44,714 nt of DNA from Deltaproteobacteria bacterium (GCA_003194495.1 PQXE01000003.1:60207-104920); one strand, 5' to 3'. Counted from the first letter of the stretch, positions 17,273-26,425 are shown. Notes: generated from the letters alone by a model not told the origin. Numbers and translations: made by a program.

Positions 17273-17382
17273 CAATAAGCTCGGCTTTCATCTACCTTGG
17301 TAATCGGATAATAGACTGCTTCTGCCGAGAAAAAAATGGGGAAGAGGGTGGAAGTTTGTCACGAAAAGGAGGAATACTTAAA

Positions 17383-17598
17383 GTGAAAAAACTAATTGTA
17401 TTGGTATGTCTTGCAGCGTTGATGTGTTTTGGTTTTGTTGGTTGCAAGGAAGAAGGTAGCACTACTGCACCAGCCGAAACAACGGCCGTAGCTCCAGCAG
17501 AAGAGGCTGCAGCACCGGCAGTGGAAGAAGTTGCCACTGCTGTTGAAGAAGCTGTTCCTGCTGTTCCTGCTGAGGAAGCTGCTCCTCCTACCAATTAG
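17383..17598 (+). CDS. Small Ala/Glu-rich lipoprotein
   Basis: The GTG at 17383 is preceded by AAAAGGAGGAATACTTAAA, an excellent Shine-Dalgarno, and gives MKKLIVLVCLAALMCFGFVG followed by Cys, a standard lipobox (FVGC). The mature part is Ala/Glu/Pro/Val-rich (PAEETTAV-like repeats such as APAEEAAAPAVEEVATAVEE) and ends APPTN; the upstream paralogue ends APAN. Such acidic small lipoproteins are common in deltaproteobacteria but have no assigned function. It is probably anchored in a membrane facing the periplasm. Confidence 0.75.
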   Translation: MKKLIVLVCLAALMCFGFVGCKEEGSTTAPAETTAVAPAEEAAAPAVEEVATAVEEAVPAVPAEEAAPPTN

Positions 17599-17643
17599 AA
17601 ATAGTAGCTGGTTAATGTAAAAAAGAGGGCTGAAGAAAACCGA

Positions 17644-17703
17644 GGGGACGTTGTTTACCAGTTTACTGGACAGCGATGTCAAAAACGAATTAACGACGTC
17701 CCC
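17644..17703. repeat. 60-bp inverted repeat with GGGGACGT termini
   Basis: GGGGACGTTGTT at 17644-17655 pairs with AACGACGTCCCC at 17692-17703 (one mismatch). It abuts the 3' end of the hyuB pseudogene and lies 45 bases past the lipoprotein stop. It could also act as a transcription barrier between the convergent genes, but it has no clear T-tract. It looks like a REP-type or IS-end remnant. Confidence 0.6.
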
Positions 17704-19407
17704 TTTAGTCGCTTGATCATTTTTTTGCCCCCATCCACCGCCGCCCGGCGTATTTATGACCAACCCTTCCCCTTTCAGGGCATTGAAGGTGCATCGGCCG
17801 GGAAGCTCTATTGTTGTGCCGTCAATTCGCCTCAACAGATTTGACCCGCACTTCCCGTCATTCCCGCCGCCTATTCCCTTTGGTGGAAAGCGTCTCCTTT
17901 CAGATTGAATGGATACGATTGCATCCTCCAGAAAAAGAAGTTCCCGTGCAAGACCCATCCCGCCCGGATGAATACCCTCTCTGAACCGTCCCTTAGTGAG
18001 GTCTTTATGACCCTTATCGGATAGGCGCTTTCAAGGGTTTCAACCGGAGTGGTGGCCGTGTTGGTCATATGTATCTGAACAGCACTTGCTCCGTCGCACT
18101 TCGGGTTGCCGCCCATCCCGCCGGCAATGGTCTCGTAATAGGTTTTTTTCTCCCATCCGATTGCTAGATTATTCATGGTGCCCTGTCCCTGGGCAGGGAT
18201 TTGATCAGGCAAAAGGTCCTTTAATGCAAGGAGGAGCACGTCAACAATCCTCTGGGATGTCTCCACATTCCCGGAGCTGACTGCCGCCGGTGGCCTTGGT
18301 TAAGGAGAGAGCCCTCAGGTGCTGTCACCTTCACGCTTTCGTAACACCCGTGGTTTGGCGGGATGTCCGAAGGCAGAAAGCACCTGAGCACATAATACAC
18401 CGCTGATCTGGTTACGCTCAGGGGTGTGTTGGCATTTCCTGGGCTCTGGGGGGCTGTGCCTGTAAAATTCGCATCGAAGCTCGCACCCTGAATCCGGATC
18501 TTTACACGTATGGGAATGGGCTCATCTTCACCGTCCAGGTACTCAATCGCTTCCTCCTCCCCATCAGGCAGGTCAGATAGATGGGCAGTCACCCTCGATT
18601 TGGTATAGTCAATGACGGCCTCTACGAATTGGTCAAAGGCCCTTTCCCCATACCGGCTTATGAAATCAATGCACCTTGATACGCCGAGGCGGTTTGCCCC
18701 AACTTGAGCATTCAAATCGCCAATACGTTCCGCAGGGTTTCTCGTCTTTTTTTCAAAAACTGCTCGCACATGATCCTGGATGATACATTTTTTAACAAAT
18801 AAGGTAGGAGGGATAATCGCCGCGGATCAGTCGCGAGCACGTAGGCAAGCTTGCTTGCCTGCGCGCGCAGTCGACTGCATTCGCTGGTTGTGAGGCGCGG
18901 AGCGCCTCGCAGCCGGCGGATGGCAATCCGCGGCGATTGTCGAGGACGCGCAGCGTCCTCGACAACAATGCCCTCTTCATAAAGTGTGCTGCTCGATCCC
19001 GGCATGGATCCTGGCGTGTCGCCGCCCACATCGGCATGATGCGCCCTGTTAACTGCATATCCCTTCAGCTTGCCCTCACAGAAAAAAGGTGCGATCAAGG
19101 TAATGTCCGGCAGATGAGATCCACCCCGGTACGGATCGTTCACAATGACCTGATCCCCTGGACTCAGTTCGGGAAAGTCAACCGCAACGGCTTTCACTGC
19201 CGACGGCATGGCCCCGATGTGTACAGGGATATGCTCGGCCTGAGCAATAAGGCGACCTTTGGCATCAAACACGGCACAGCTTTCATCCAGACGCTCTTTG
19301 ATATTCGGAGAAAAGGCGGTTCGCCTGAGATTCGCCCCCATCTCTTCGGGAATTGCAAGGATGAGGTGCTTGAAGACTTCAAGTGTTACCGGATCAAGTA
19401 TGGACAT
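17704..19407 (-). pseudogene. Hydantoinase B/oxoprolinase (HyuB) family pseudogene
   Basis: The start MSILDPVTLEVFKHLILAIP, then NLRRTAFSPNIKERLDESCA, NDPYRGGSHLPDITL and NRAHHADVGGDTPGSMPG identify an HyuB-type ATP-independent hydrolase subunit. The frame is broken three times. A 149-bp palindromic element at 18815-18963 splits what would read EEGIV-IPPTLFVKKCIIQDH. A one-base loss near 18303 shifts SLLNPRPPAAVSSGNVE-type sequence. Another indel near 17975 precedes MGLARELLFLEDAIVS. The C-terminal NTPGGGGWG is still recognisable. No hyuA partner is present. The product cannot be functional as it stands. Confidence 0.9.
18815..18963. mobile_element. 149-bp GC-rich palindromic insertion inside hyuB
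   Basis: The two sides rejoin in frame as GIV/IPP once 18815-18963 is removed, which defines the insert. It contains several hairpins: TTGTCGAGGACGC/GCGTCCTCGACAA at 18937-18965 (13-bp perfect arms), GGCAAGC/GCTTGCC near 18845, GAGGCGC/GCGCCTC near 18892, and AATCGCCGCGGAT / ATCCGCGGCGATT near its ends. It is much richer in G+C than its surroundings. Its length is not a multiple of three. Confidence 0.75.
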
Positions 19408-19533
19408 ACTTTTTTCACCCTGTGCGGTTAGCTTCGCTCGCCTCCCATGTGCAGTCCACCACCACATGGTTGATATGCAATTTCTCTGTATATTAGCACG
19501 GCTTGCCTGTATACCAACCATGTCTTCATTTTG

Positions 19534-19754
19534 GATGCTCTTCCGCTATTACTTTGGTTTAGAAATATGCTTTATTTTCAATAGGTTATAAATAGGCCCT
19601 TGATTCACTTAATCACGTAGATTGGGTTGAGAGACGGAGCCCCGAAATCCAACAATAGCTTAATATCGTTGGGTTTTGCTTTCCGAAACCCAACTTACCA
19701 AAAGTGGCCGAAGTGAAAATCAGAACATAATCAAAGTATTAGCGGAAGAGCATC
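19534..19754. mobile_element. 221-bp miniature inverted-repeat element, copy 1
   Basis: The ends GATGCTCTTCCGCTATTAC and the complement of GATGCTCTTCCGCTAATAC form near-perfect 23-bp inverted repeats. The element is almost identical to 26426-26646 in the same orientation and of the same length. The interior includes AACCCAAC/GTTGGGTT pairs. It occupies the gap between the hyuB pseudogene and the GH57 gene. A 32-bp end of the GGCATCC family (19757-19788) lies immediately to its right. Nothing else was seen between 19408 and 19898. Confidence 0.85.
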
Positions 19755-19898
19755 AATTAAAAGTGTAAAGTGATAAATGAAGGATGCCTTAGTCTACTAT
19801 TATTTTTCGAGAATTTGAGTCTTTATTTTAACCTTTTTGGTTCTGGCTTGTCCAGGTTAGGTGCTATATAGAGCACTGATAAGGCAAGATCGAAAGAA

Positions 19899-22800
19899 CT
19901 ACCGGGCAAAGGCACAGGGATCAATTTCAGGAAAGATGGGGTTTTCCATCTCAAGCCTTTGTAACCTGCATGCCGTGAGCTCAGGCCTGTCACCACCATT
20001 CCTGTAAAGGTTTGCCAGTATCCAGAACCGTTCCAGATCTTCAAAAAAGAATTCCTTCATGCGGTCTACAAAATGACCGTTAGAGATTACAAAAGGAATA
20101 TCGCTGTTCATGGACTGGAGCACTTCTCTTGCCGCCTGGCTGACCAGCCTTTTTGCAAGTTGGTCATCTTGTCTGTTGGTTTTGAGATCAGAGGCCATGG
20201 CTCCCAGCTCTCTGATAGCCTCGTGGGAGTGTTTGTACATCCATGATACAGAGCCGTATATCCACCTGTCAAAAGTCCCCTTGTCGCCCCAGGATGAGGG
20301 AGTGATAAATACCTCCTGATTTCTGGGATAACGGGCCAGGTAAGCACTGGGGGTAATCAGCTCTGTCTCATTCTGATTGTAGTAGAGTTTTTTTAGCAAA
20401 TAATAGAGAAAGTCCGTACCCTCGTACCAGTGATGGCCAAATAGCTCTGCGTCGTACATGGCCACTACCAAAGGTTTTTTCCAGAACCAGTTCTTTATGT
20501 ACTGGAAGCGGAAATTCCTGGACTCAACGAAGTGCTGAGCGTGCTTAGCTGCCTTTTCAAGGGCCCATTCCCTGACATAGGGCTCTTTGTAATCGCTGCT
20601 TCGGCTGGTAATTCGATTGTACTTCAAGGGGCCGCCTCTGATATGAAATTCCAGATAGTCAGGATCGCCGGGATAACCTTCTTCACCGCTCCACACCTGT
20701 CTTCCTGTTTCAGGATCCCTGGCAAAGGCGGCGACATTGCTCCCTTTGAGATATGCCGGTGCGTGGGTGCCAAAAGCAGCAGGGGAGTCTGCATGCAAGA
20801 CTGCATGGGTTTCAGTAAAAAAGTAATGAAGGCCGGCTTCTTCCAGGAAATTTTCTATACCCGGCACATAAGCACATTCAGGCAACCATATGCCCATGGG
20901 ATCCCTTCCAAAAGTGGCCCTGTAATCCAGTACAGCAGTTTGTATCTGTCCCCTGACAGATTCAGGAAATGCCGTAAAGAAGGGTAGAAAGGCATGGGTG
21001 GCTCCACAGGTGGAGATCTCGATGTAGCCCTCGTTCTGTAATTTTTTTAATGCCTTGGTAAGGTCCCCATTGTATCTCATAAAGCAGTCTCTTACTTCCA
21101 GGAAACGGTTGAGATGCATCCAGGCGGTCTCATGATAACGATGGGCCTCTCGCCCTGTCCGGTCCGTTTCCGCCCTGGCAAGGCTTATGTGGGCCTCTAT
21201 GTATTTCAGGAACTCTTCCTGGAGCAGGGGACATCTCATCATATTTGTAAGTGTCGGTGAGATATCCATTGAAATGCGGAAATCCACCCCTTCTGACTTC
21301 AAACGTTCAAAGGTCAGAATCAGCGGGACGTATGTTTCTCGAATCGCCTCGTGGAACCACTCTTCAGGAAAGCCCATGGGCTGCCATATGCCGGACACGC
21401 CGTATACTACTCTCCGCCTGAAGTATGGCAAGTGTGCGTGCAAATGGAGAAGCTCAAGTCCTATTGAGTGCTTAGCTGACCCAAGGACAGACTTGAGTTC
21501 AAGTTGGGTGGGATGTTCAATTTTCAAATCAACTTCTTTGTATGATACCGGATTATTTCCCGGGGATACCCTGATTGTCTGTGCCGGGTTTGATACATCA
21601 GTGAGGGACTCAATCTTACCTTGATCTGAGATGGCAACAAGCTGTACTCTGTAAACTCTGTCCGGCGCGGTTGGAAGGTACCAGTTGTCCGAAAAACCCG
21701 GATGTACTTCCACGTCCATGTGATGATGCAGGCTGCCTGCCCAATCATGAAATACCCTGATATACGTGCATACTTTTCCGGGGTCGCCCCCTGAAAGGGC
21801 ATCAAGACGTTTTGCCAGCCTTTCCCTGTCAAGGTGCCAGTAAGTGAAAATTCGCCCTTCATCAATAGGCAATAAAACAATTTGATCCGGTTTTGCAGGA
21901 ACGCCGGCTATATTGGAGGTGATAACAGCAGGACTAAGATCCTTCTTGCTTTCTTTTTTTGGTCTTATTATCAGGGCGGCCTGATAGGCGCTTCCATCCT
22001 GGATGTCTGTGAACAGCCAGTTTGTGCTTTGGAGTATAGGATGGGGTTCGAGTTGGTTGAGCTGTATGCAGATATCTATGTCCTTCCAGTCCAGCCCTTT
22101 AGGAGCCAGCAAATCTTTTTTTACTTTCTTCCAGCATTCATCTGGTATGTTCCACCACGCCCTGAGCTGTATAGTGTCTCCTTCCCATATCTCCCGTTTT
22201 AGTTCCATAAAGGGAAAAGAAGGACCTATCTTAAAATCCAAAAAAGCCAATTCCCGGACGACCTCCGGCAATTTGAAAACGAGCCTGAACAAGGTCTTGA
22301 GGATTTGGTGATTTGGTGATTTGGTGATTTGGTGATTGGGCAGAGCAGTTTTTTCTATGTCCGTTTTAGGTGCTATTATCAGAGAGACCTCTTTTAAGGC
22401 CCCAAGGACTGTTGCGTGGTTGGAGAGGCCTGTGTGGAGCCATTCCTGTTCTTTAAGGCCTGTAGACGGCTCCGGCCATCTAATTACGTGGAGGAAAATA
22501 TCTATATCCTTTTCCCAGTCAAGCCCTGACGATATCTCTACCTCTCGCTGTATATGCTCCCAGTCAATATCCATCCATTTCAGGTGATGACGCCTCTCGT
22601 TTTCCGAGATCAGGACTACCTTGGGCGTGTAATGAAAAGATGTGGAAAGGTGCAACTGATAGCGCTTTTTCTTAATAAGCCTGAGCTGGATAGGGCCGTC
22701 AGCGTCAAGATGAAACTCAGTGGAGAGGAGGTGTGAGACCTTCTTTTCCAGGATTGGTAATTTCTTCTTCTTTCTGACCTCTATGAACAGGTCTTCTTCG

Positions 22801-22943
22801 GCTGTATTCACCTGTTTTGAAAGTTCCTCATTCCATATCACCCGGATGAGATTTCCGGCAACTTCTACGGTCACATTCGATGTTGAAAAGGTCTTGCAGA
22901 ATATGCTGGAGGTAAAGAGAGGTTCTAATTGTAAAGCAGCCAC
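19899..22943 (-). CDS. DUF4912-GH57 fusion, putative 1,4-alpha-glucan branching enzyme
   Basis: Large (1014-residue) cytosolic carbohydrate protein. Residues about 500-1000 form a GH57 (DUF1957) domain: HLHAHLPYFRR, the catalytic nucleophile Glu689 in MGIWLPECAYVPG and the acid/base Asp831 in VVAMYDAELFGHHWYEG match GH57 branching enzymes. Residues about 350-460 form a DUF4912 domain (IVLLPIDEGRIFTYWHLDRE). Residues 1-330 hold two related modules, each with a GLDW-x-DID motif (near 140 and 283) and a W-x-x-T ... LII-x-PK ending. GTG 22943 has an AAAAGGAG Shine-Dalgarno. A four-copy 8-bp tandem repeat in the linker (residues about 202-216) makes the gene prone to frameshift. Confidence 0.9.
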   Translation of the reverse strand: MAALQLEPLFTSSIFCKTFSTSNVTVEVAGNLIRVIWNEELSKQVNTAEEDLFIEVRKKKKLPILEKKVSHLLSTEFHLDADGPIQLRLIKKKRYQLHLSTSFHYTPKVVLISENERRHHLKWMDIDWEHIQREVEISSGLDWEKDIDIFLHVIRWPEPSTGLKEQEWLHTGLSNHATVLGALKEVSLIIAPKTDIEKTALPNHQITKSPNHQILKTLFRLVFKLPEVVRELAFLDFKIGPSFPFMELKREIWEGDTIQLRAWWNIPDECWKKVKKDLLAPKGLDWKDIDICIQLNQLEPHPILQSTNWLFTDIQDGSAYQAALIIRPKKESKKDLSPAVITSNIAGVPAKPDQIVLLPIDEGRIFTYWHLDRERLAKRLDALSGGDPGKVCTYIRVFHDWAGSLHHHMDVEVHPGFSDNWYLPTAPDRVYRVQLVAISDQGKIESLTDVSNPAQTIRVSPGNNPVSYKEVDLKIEHPTQLELKSVLGSAKHSIGLELLHLHAHLPYFRRRVVYGVSGIWQPMGFPEEWFHEAIRETYVPLILTFERLKSEGVDFRISMDISPTLTNMMRCPLLQEEFLKYIEAHISLARAETDRTGREAHRYHETAWMHLNRFLEVRDCFMRYNGDLTKALKKLQNEGYIEISTCGATHAFLPFFTAFPESVRGQIQTAVLDYRATFGRDPMGIWLPECAYVPGIENFLEEAGLHYFFTETHAVLHADSPAAFGTHAPAYLKGSNVAAFARDPETGRQVWSGEEGYPGDPDYLEFHIRGGPLKYNRITSRSSDYKEPYVREWALEKAAKHAQHFVESRNFRFQYIKNWFWKKPLVVAMYDAELFGHHWYEGTDFLYYLLKKLYYNQNETELITPSAYLARYPRNQEVFITPSSWGDKGTFDRWIYGSVSWMYKHSHEAIRELGAMASDLKTNRQDDQLAKRLVSQAAREVLQSMNSDIPFVISNGHFVDRMKEFFFEDLERFWILANLYRNGGDRPELTACRLQRLEMENPIFPEIDPCAFAR
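22302..22337. repeat. Four tandem copies of GATTTGGT plus GATT, inside the GH57 gene
   Basis: Units lie at 22302, 22310, 22318 and 22326, followed by a partial GATT at 22334. On the coding strand the unit is ACCAAATC, translated as NHQITKSPNHQI. Eight is not a multiple of three, so gain or loss of one unit shifts the frame and would cut the protein to its first 200 or so residues. Confidence 0.9.
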
Positions 22944-22979
22944 GGCAGCTCCTTTTGAATATAGTAATCGTTCAAAGGT

Positions 22980-23693
22980 TCAGGGTTCACCCACAAAAGG
23001 TCTCCATGGCCCTGAATCAGGAGGAGGAGTTGAGAAGCTAAGCCCTTCCTTTCGAACAGGATGTAAAAACTCTAATTTATAGGCATGAAGACCAATAGAG
23101 GCATCAGGAAATGGAGTTTGGGCACCGTATTTGATGTCACCCATCAGGGGACATCCCATGGCGGCGCATTGCACCCTCAGTTGATGCGGACGCCCGGTTT
23201 CCGGTTTGAGTTCAAGTAAATAGACGCCATCCTTGGCCTCAAGCAACACCCAGGAAGTCTTAGCAAATTTTCCTCCGGTTTCTGTAGGGCCGGGAGATAT
23301 TACCCTTACGATGTTTTTTGCATTGTTTTTTTTGATTATGTGCTCAAGCACCCCGTGCTCAGATGGGGGCTTTTTTTCAGTCAAGGCCAGGTAGGTCTTG
23401 GACATCCTGTATGTCCGGAGCTGGTCGGAAAGCCGGGAAGCGGCCTTTGAGGTGACGGCAAAGCAGACTACCCCTGAGACAGGACGGTCAAGTCTATGAA
23501 CCGTTCCGAGAAAGACATTGCCGGGCTTGCTCCTGGTTTCTTTCAGATACATCTTGCCCCAGTCCAGCAGTGACATGTCTTTACTGGAATCAGGAACGGT
23601 TGGAACACATGCAGGTTTTGAAAGTACCAGAAGGTGGTTGTCCTCGTACAAGACCGTTACATGCCCTAATTGGATTGTTGATTGCTCTTGCAA
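22980..23693 (-). CDS. RluA-family RNA pseudouridine synthase
   Basis: Isomerises uridine to pseudouridine in rRNA or tRNA. The catalytic Asp69 is in the motif TVHRLDRPVSGVVCFA. Also visible are VLYEDNHLLVLSKPACVPT at the N-terminus, the ELKPETGRPHQLRVQCAAMG block and CPLMGDIKYG. No S4 domain is present. At 237 residues it matches the short RluA/RluC-like proteins. The target site cannot be told. It lies 36 bases upstream of the GH57 gene on the same strand. Confidence 0.92.
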   Translation of the reverse strand: MQEQSTIQLGHVTVLYEDNHLLVLSKPACVPTVPDSSKDMSLLDWGKMYLKETRSKPGNVFLGTVHRLDRPVSGVVCFAVTSKAASRLSDQLRTYRMSKTYLALTEKKPPSEHGVLEHIIKKNNAKNIVRVISPGPTETGGKFAKTSWVLLEAKDGVYLLELKPETGRPHQLRVQCAAMGCPLMGDIKYGAQTPFPDASIGLHAYKLEFLHPVRKEGLSFSTPPPDSGPWRPFVGEP

Positions 23694-23716
23694 GCTACCT
23701 CTCAGGTGACTGGTAC

Positions 23717-23818
23717 CCGGACTTATTGAAAAATTACCAAATAGGTTACTAACACCTAAATGCTAATAGCTGTTCATCACGGATTACCACACTAATCCGT
23801 GATAAACCATTTTTCAAA
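23717..23818. repeat. Terminus resembling the 854-1091 element, followed by a TTAGC-type repeat fragment
   Basis: CCGGACTTATTGAAAAATTAC (23717-23737) differs at two positions from the right terminus of the miniature element at 1071-1091. It runs into CAAATAGGTTACTAACACC and a hairpin GTTCATCACGGATTA / TAATCCGTGATAAAC (23772-23807), all of which recur at 41957-42019. It lies upstream of the pseudouridine synthase. Confidence 0.65.
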
Positions 23819-23861
23819 GCTTGTTTTTTTCTCTCGGTCCCTGAAATAGATATTGAGCCCA

Positions 23862-24365
23862 TTAGCTGTCCTTTTCCTGCCCGCCGTACAGGTAAGCTGC
23901 GAGTTGCTCAACTGCTTCCACAGACCTTGGGCCCGGCCTTGAGAAAAGAAACTCCTCTACTACCAGAACCCGATCCTTCCTTACGGCTGGCAAGAGCCCA
24001 AAGTTCGGCCTCTTTGATAGGTCTGTTATGGTCCGGTTCATAGGGCCCTGCTGAATTATATACACATCCGGAGCATCGGATAAAAGGGCCTCAAAGCTGT
24101 ATCTGACCAATCGCTTGGGGACTTTGACTACATTTTCTCCCCCTGCCTTATTGATTATATCATTGACTATGTTCAATCGGCCGGCTGATAGCAAATTGGG
24201 ATAACTGACCTCAAAAAATATTTTGGGTCTGTGGGTAACTTGGGAATATTTTTTAGAAATGGAATCAAGTCTGTTGGTTATTTGTTCCACCATTTTCCCG
24301 GCATCTTTTTGCATCCCTGATAGTATTCCTATTCGCTCTATTGTGGAAAAAAGAAATGAATATAT
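23862..24365 (-). pseudogene. C-terminal remnant of a BtuF/FepB-like ABC transporter binding protein
   Basis: The frame is open from 24365 and reads STIERIGILSGMQKDAGKMV, then RPKIFFEVSYPNLLSAGRLN, INKAGGENVV, LLSDAPDVYIIQQGP and RVLVVEEFLFSRPGPRSVEA. These are C-lobe features of periplasmic cobalamin/iron-complex binding proteins (TroA/BtuF fold). The N-terminal lobe and signal peptide, about 120 residues, are missing: a stop codon and unrelated DNA come before. No btuCD genes are adjacent. Some tools would call a 150-residue protein from ATG 24314, but this is a truncated gene. Confidence 0.8.
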
Positions 24366-24621
24366 TTATCTTACGCAATATCCTTACCCCACTTCAGAAC
24401 GAATTCTCCACCACCCACTCGGTAGAGCCTTTTGCAAAACTCGGTGTGCAGGAGATCTGGAATTACGAATAAATCTCAGTCACCTAATAATTATGAACAC
24501 ACATTGAAAATAGAGCAGTATTTTACCTAAAATGCGCCAAATTGCCAAATTTTAGACAAAACTTTACCTTATATCCCTATTGAACACATAAACAGCGCCA
24601 GACCTTGCCTAAACAAGGCCT

Positions 24622-24813
24622 TTACGTTACAAAACGCGTCAGTTGGTCAACGGTTAGTGCCAATATGCCAAACATCAGGTGACACATCACCTTGGCATTG
24701 CCGCGAAACCGTACCATTAAACCACCAAATTCGTCCTTCAAGCGGCCGTTGACGCGTTCTACTGTATTCCGCTCCCTGTAGCGCATTTTTTCCGGAGTAT
24801 TGAAATTAAGCAA
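24622..24813 (-). pseudogene. 3' remnant of a DDE transposase (IS4/IS5-like)
   Basis: Only the last 63 residues remain. YRERNTVERVNGRLKDEFGG includes the conserved Glu helix (TVERVNGRLK), and KVMCHLMFGILALTVDQL is a common C-terminus of IS5/IS4-group transposases. No upstream catalytic Asp regions follow in any frame, so the element is 5'-truncated. The 314 bases between it and the Fic gene are A+T-rich and hold only a promoter. Confidence 0.8.
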
Positions 24814-25065
24814 AGACCTAGTACAATGTAAAATTTAAATCTTCGTATTCTGTATAATATTTATTATTGATCAAAATAACCGTCAAACTAAGGTCGACTG
24901 GCAGTTTAGAACGAAAGACGTCGCATTAAGCTAAAGCAGTTATGTCCGAAACTTTAGAATATACGCTGTACTAGTTCGTGGTTGGTTAATTCTTCAATTT
25001 TCAATATTCAATCAAACAAGCTTGGTGCATTTTGCCTTCAGCGTCCCCTAATACTAATACGCTGG

Positions 25066-25094
25066 TTGTGAATGAAGCGAATACAATGTATAAT
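25066..25094 (+). promoter_or_regulatory. Sigma70-type promoter upstream of the Fic gene
   Basis: TTGTGA (25066-25071) and a perfect TATAAT (25089-25094) are 17 bp apart, 33 bases before the GTG start of the Fic gene. This is the best vegetative promoter match seen in the window, and it suggests that the gene is expressed independently of its decayed neighbours. Confidence 0.7.
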
Positions 25095-25127
25095 TGTTTT
25101 AAAATATGAAGCGATTAGAGAGGGATT

Positions 25128-26240
25128 GTGCGCTACGTGTGGCAACGTGCCAATTGGCCTAACTTTAGATTGCAGAACGATATGTTGCTCCATCCGGTCG
25201 GCAGAACACGCTTTTGCCAGGGCAGGTTATTGAGTAAAATTCATGGCCTTGGCATGAATCTCAGTCAGGAAGCTCAGGCGGAAATCCTGACTGAAGAGAC
25301 AATAAAAACCGCTGCTATTGAAGGGCAGTCTTTAAGCAGGAACTCTGTCCGGTCCTCCATAGCCAGACGGTTGGGGTTGCCGATTGTTGGCCTGCCTTCT
25401 GTCGAGCGCCATGTTGATGGTCTGGTGGAAATGATCCTTGATGCAACAGCACGTTATAATGAACCGCTCACAGCAAAAAGACTGAAGGGTTGGCAAGCAG
25501 CATTGTTCCCGACAGGTTTTTCAGGTCTGCGGCGCATTCGCACCGGCACCTGGCGGGGCCCAGTACCCATGCAGGTTGTATCCGGGCCGGTTGGCCGGGA
25601 GAAAGTCCATTTTGAGGCGCCTCCCGCAGACAGGATTGGGGAGGAGATAACACAATTCCTCTCCTGGTGGGAAGCAAGCTTAGACAATACCGAGGGGCTG
25701 TTGCGGGCCGGTATTGCCCATTTTCGGTTCATAACCATCCATCCTTTTGAAGACGGCAATGGCCGCATTGCCAGGGCTTTGACCGACATGGCTCTTGCAC
25801 AGGATGAAAGGCTATCAACGAGATTCTACAGCCTTTCTGCACAAATCATGGCGGAACGGGATCAATATTATAAGATTCTGGAGCAATGTCAGAAGGGGGA
25901 TGATGATATAACAGCATGGCTTTTGTGGTTTCTGGGATGTTTGGAGCGAGCCGTGAAGAATTCCGAAACGCTCATTTCCAAAGTTCTGGCAAAGGCTGAT
26001 TTCTGGCAAAGACACGGTCAAACGCCCATGAATGATCGCCAACGCAAGGTGGTAAATCGCCTCTTGGATGCGGGGCAAGGCGGTTTTGAGGGGGGGCTGA
26101 CAACCAGGAAATATGTTTCCATTGCAAAAACCAGCAGAGCTACAGCCTATCGAGAGATATCCGACTTGGTCGGCAAGCGGGTTTTGATGCAAAATGAGGG
26201 TAAAGGCCGTAATGTCAGCTACGACCTTGTCTGGGCATGA
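25128..26240 (+). CDS. Fic family protein with N-terminal DUF4172 domain
   Basis: Fic enzymes transfer AMP or other phosphate-containing groups to target proteins. The catalytic motif HPFEDGNGRIAR is at residues 205-216, with the His and the anion-binding loop intact. An inhibitory helix motif (T-x-x-x-E-G, residues 61-66, TAAIEG) lies N-terminal to the Fic core, so this is a class II, self-inhibited Fic protein. The first 70 residues (MRYVWQRANWPNFRLQNDML) match DUF4172, and the C-terminus looks like a winged helix (TTRKYVSIAKTSRATAYREI). The GTG start is supported by AGAGAGGG and by family alignment. No separate antitoxin gene is visible. It lies among transposon remnants and was probably acquired. 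Confidence 0.92.
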   Translation: MRYVWQRANWPNFRLQNDMLLHPVGRTRFCQGRLLSKIHGLGMNLSQEAQAEILTEETIKTAAIEGQSLSRNSVRSSIARRLGLPIVGLPSVERHVDGLVEMILDATARYNEPLTAKRLKGWQAALFPTGFSGLRRIRTGTWRGPVPMQVVSGPVGREKVHFEAPPADRIGEEITQFLSWWEASLDNTEGLLRAGIAHFRFITIHPFEDGNGRIARALTDMALAQDERLSTRFYSLSAQIMAERDQYYKILEQCQKGDDDITAWLLWFLGCLERAVKNSETLISKVLAKADFWQRHGQTPMNDRQRKVVNRLLDAGQGGFEGGLTTRKYVSIAKTSRATAYREISDLVGKRVLMQNEGKGRNVSYDLVWA

Positions 26241-26425
26241 AATCGTTTTTTGAGCGATCCCGCCCGCCTGATCAACTTCCCATACCTTTTCCCAGCAGCG
26301 TATCCCCAGGTCTCAGCATCCCCTGCCTTTTGGCAAACTATATGTTTTCAGATCAAGATCAGCTTTGCTGCCGTCGTTGAATTACAATAAAAGCAGATAC
26401 GGCCATAAGCAAAGACAAGATGATC

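Noticed and set aside
18721..19058. In-frame palindromic insertion that would leave hyuB functional (as in Rickettsia palindromic elements)
   Set aside because: One frame does read through the element, but 149 bp shifts the frame relative to the downstream HyuB sequence, and two more indels follow.
22302..22337. CRISPR-like or protein-level repeat
   Set aside because: Units are 8 bp with no spacers; the translated stretch is only a short linker, so it is a simple sequence repeat.
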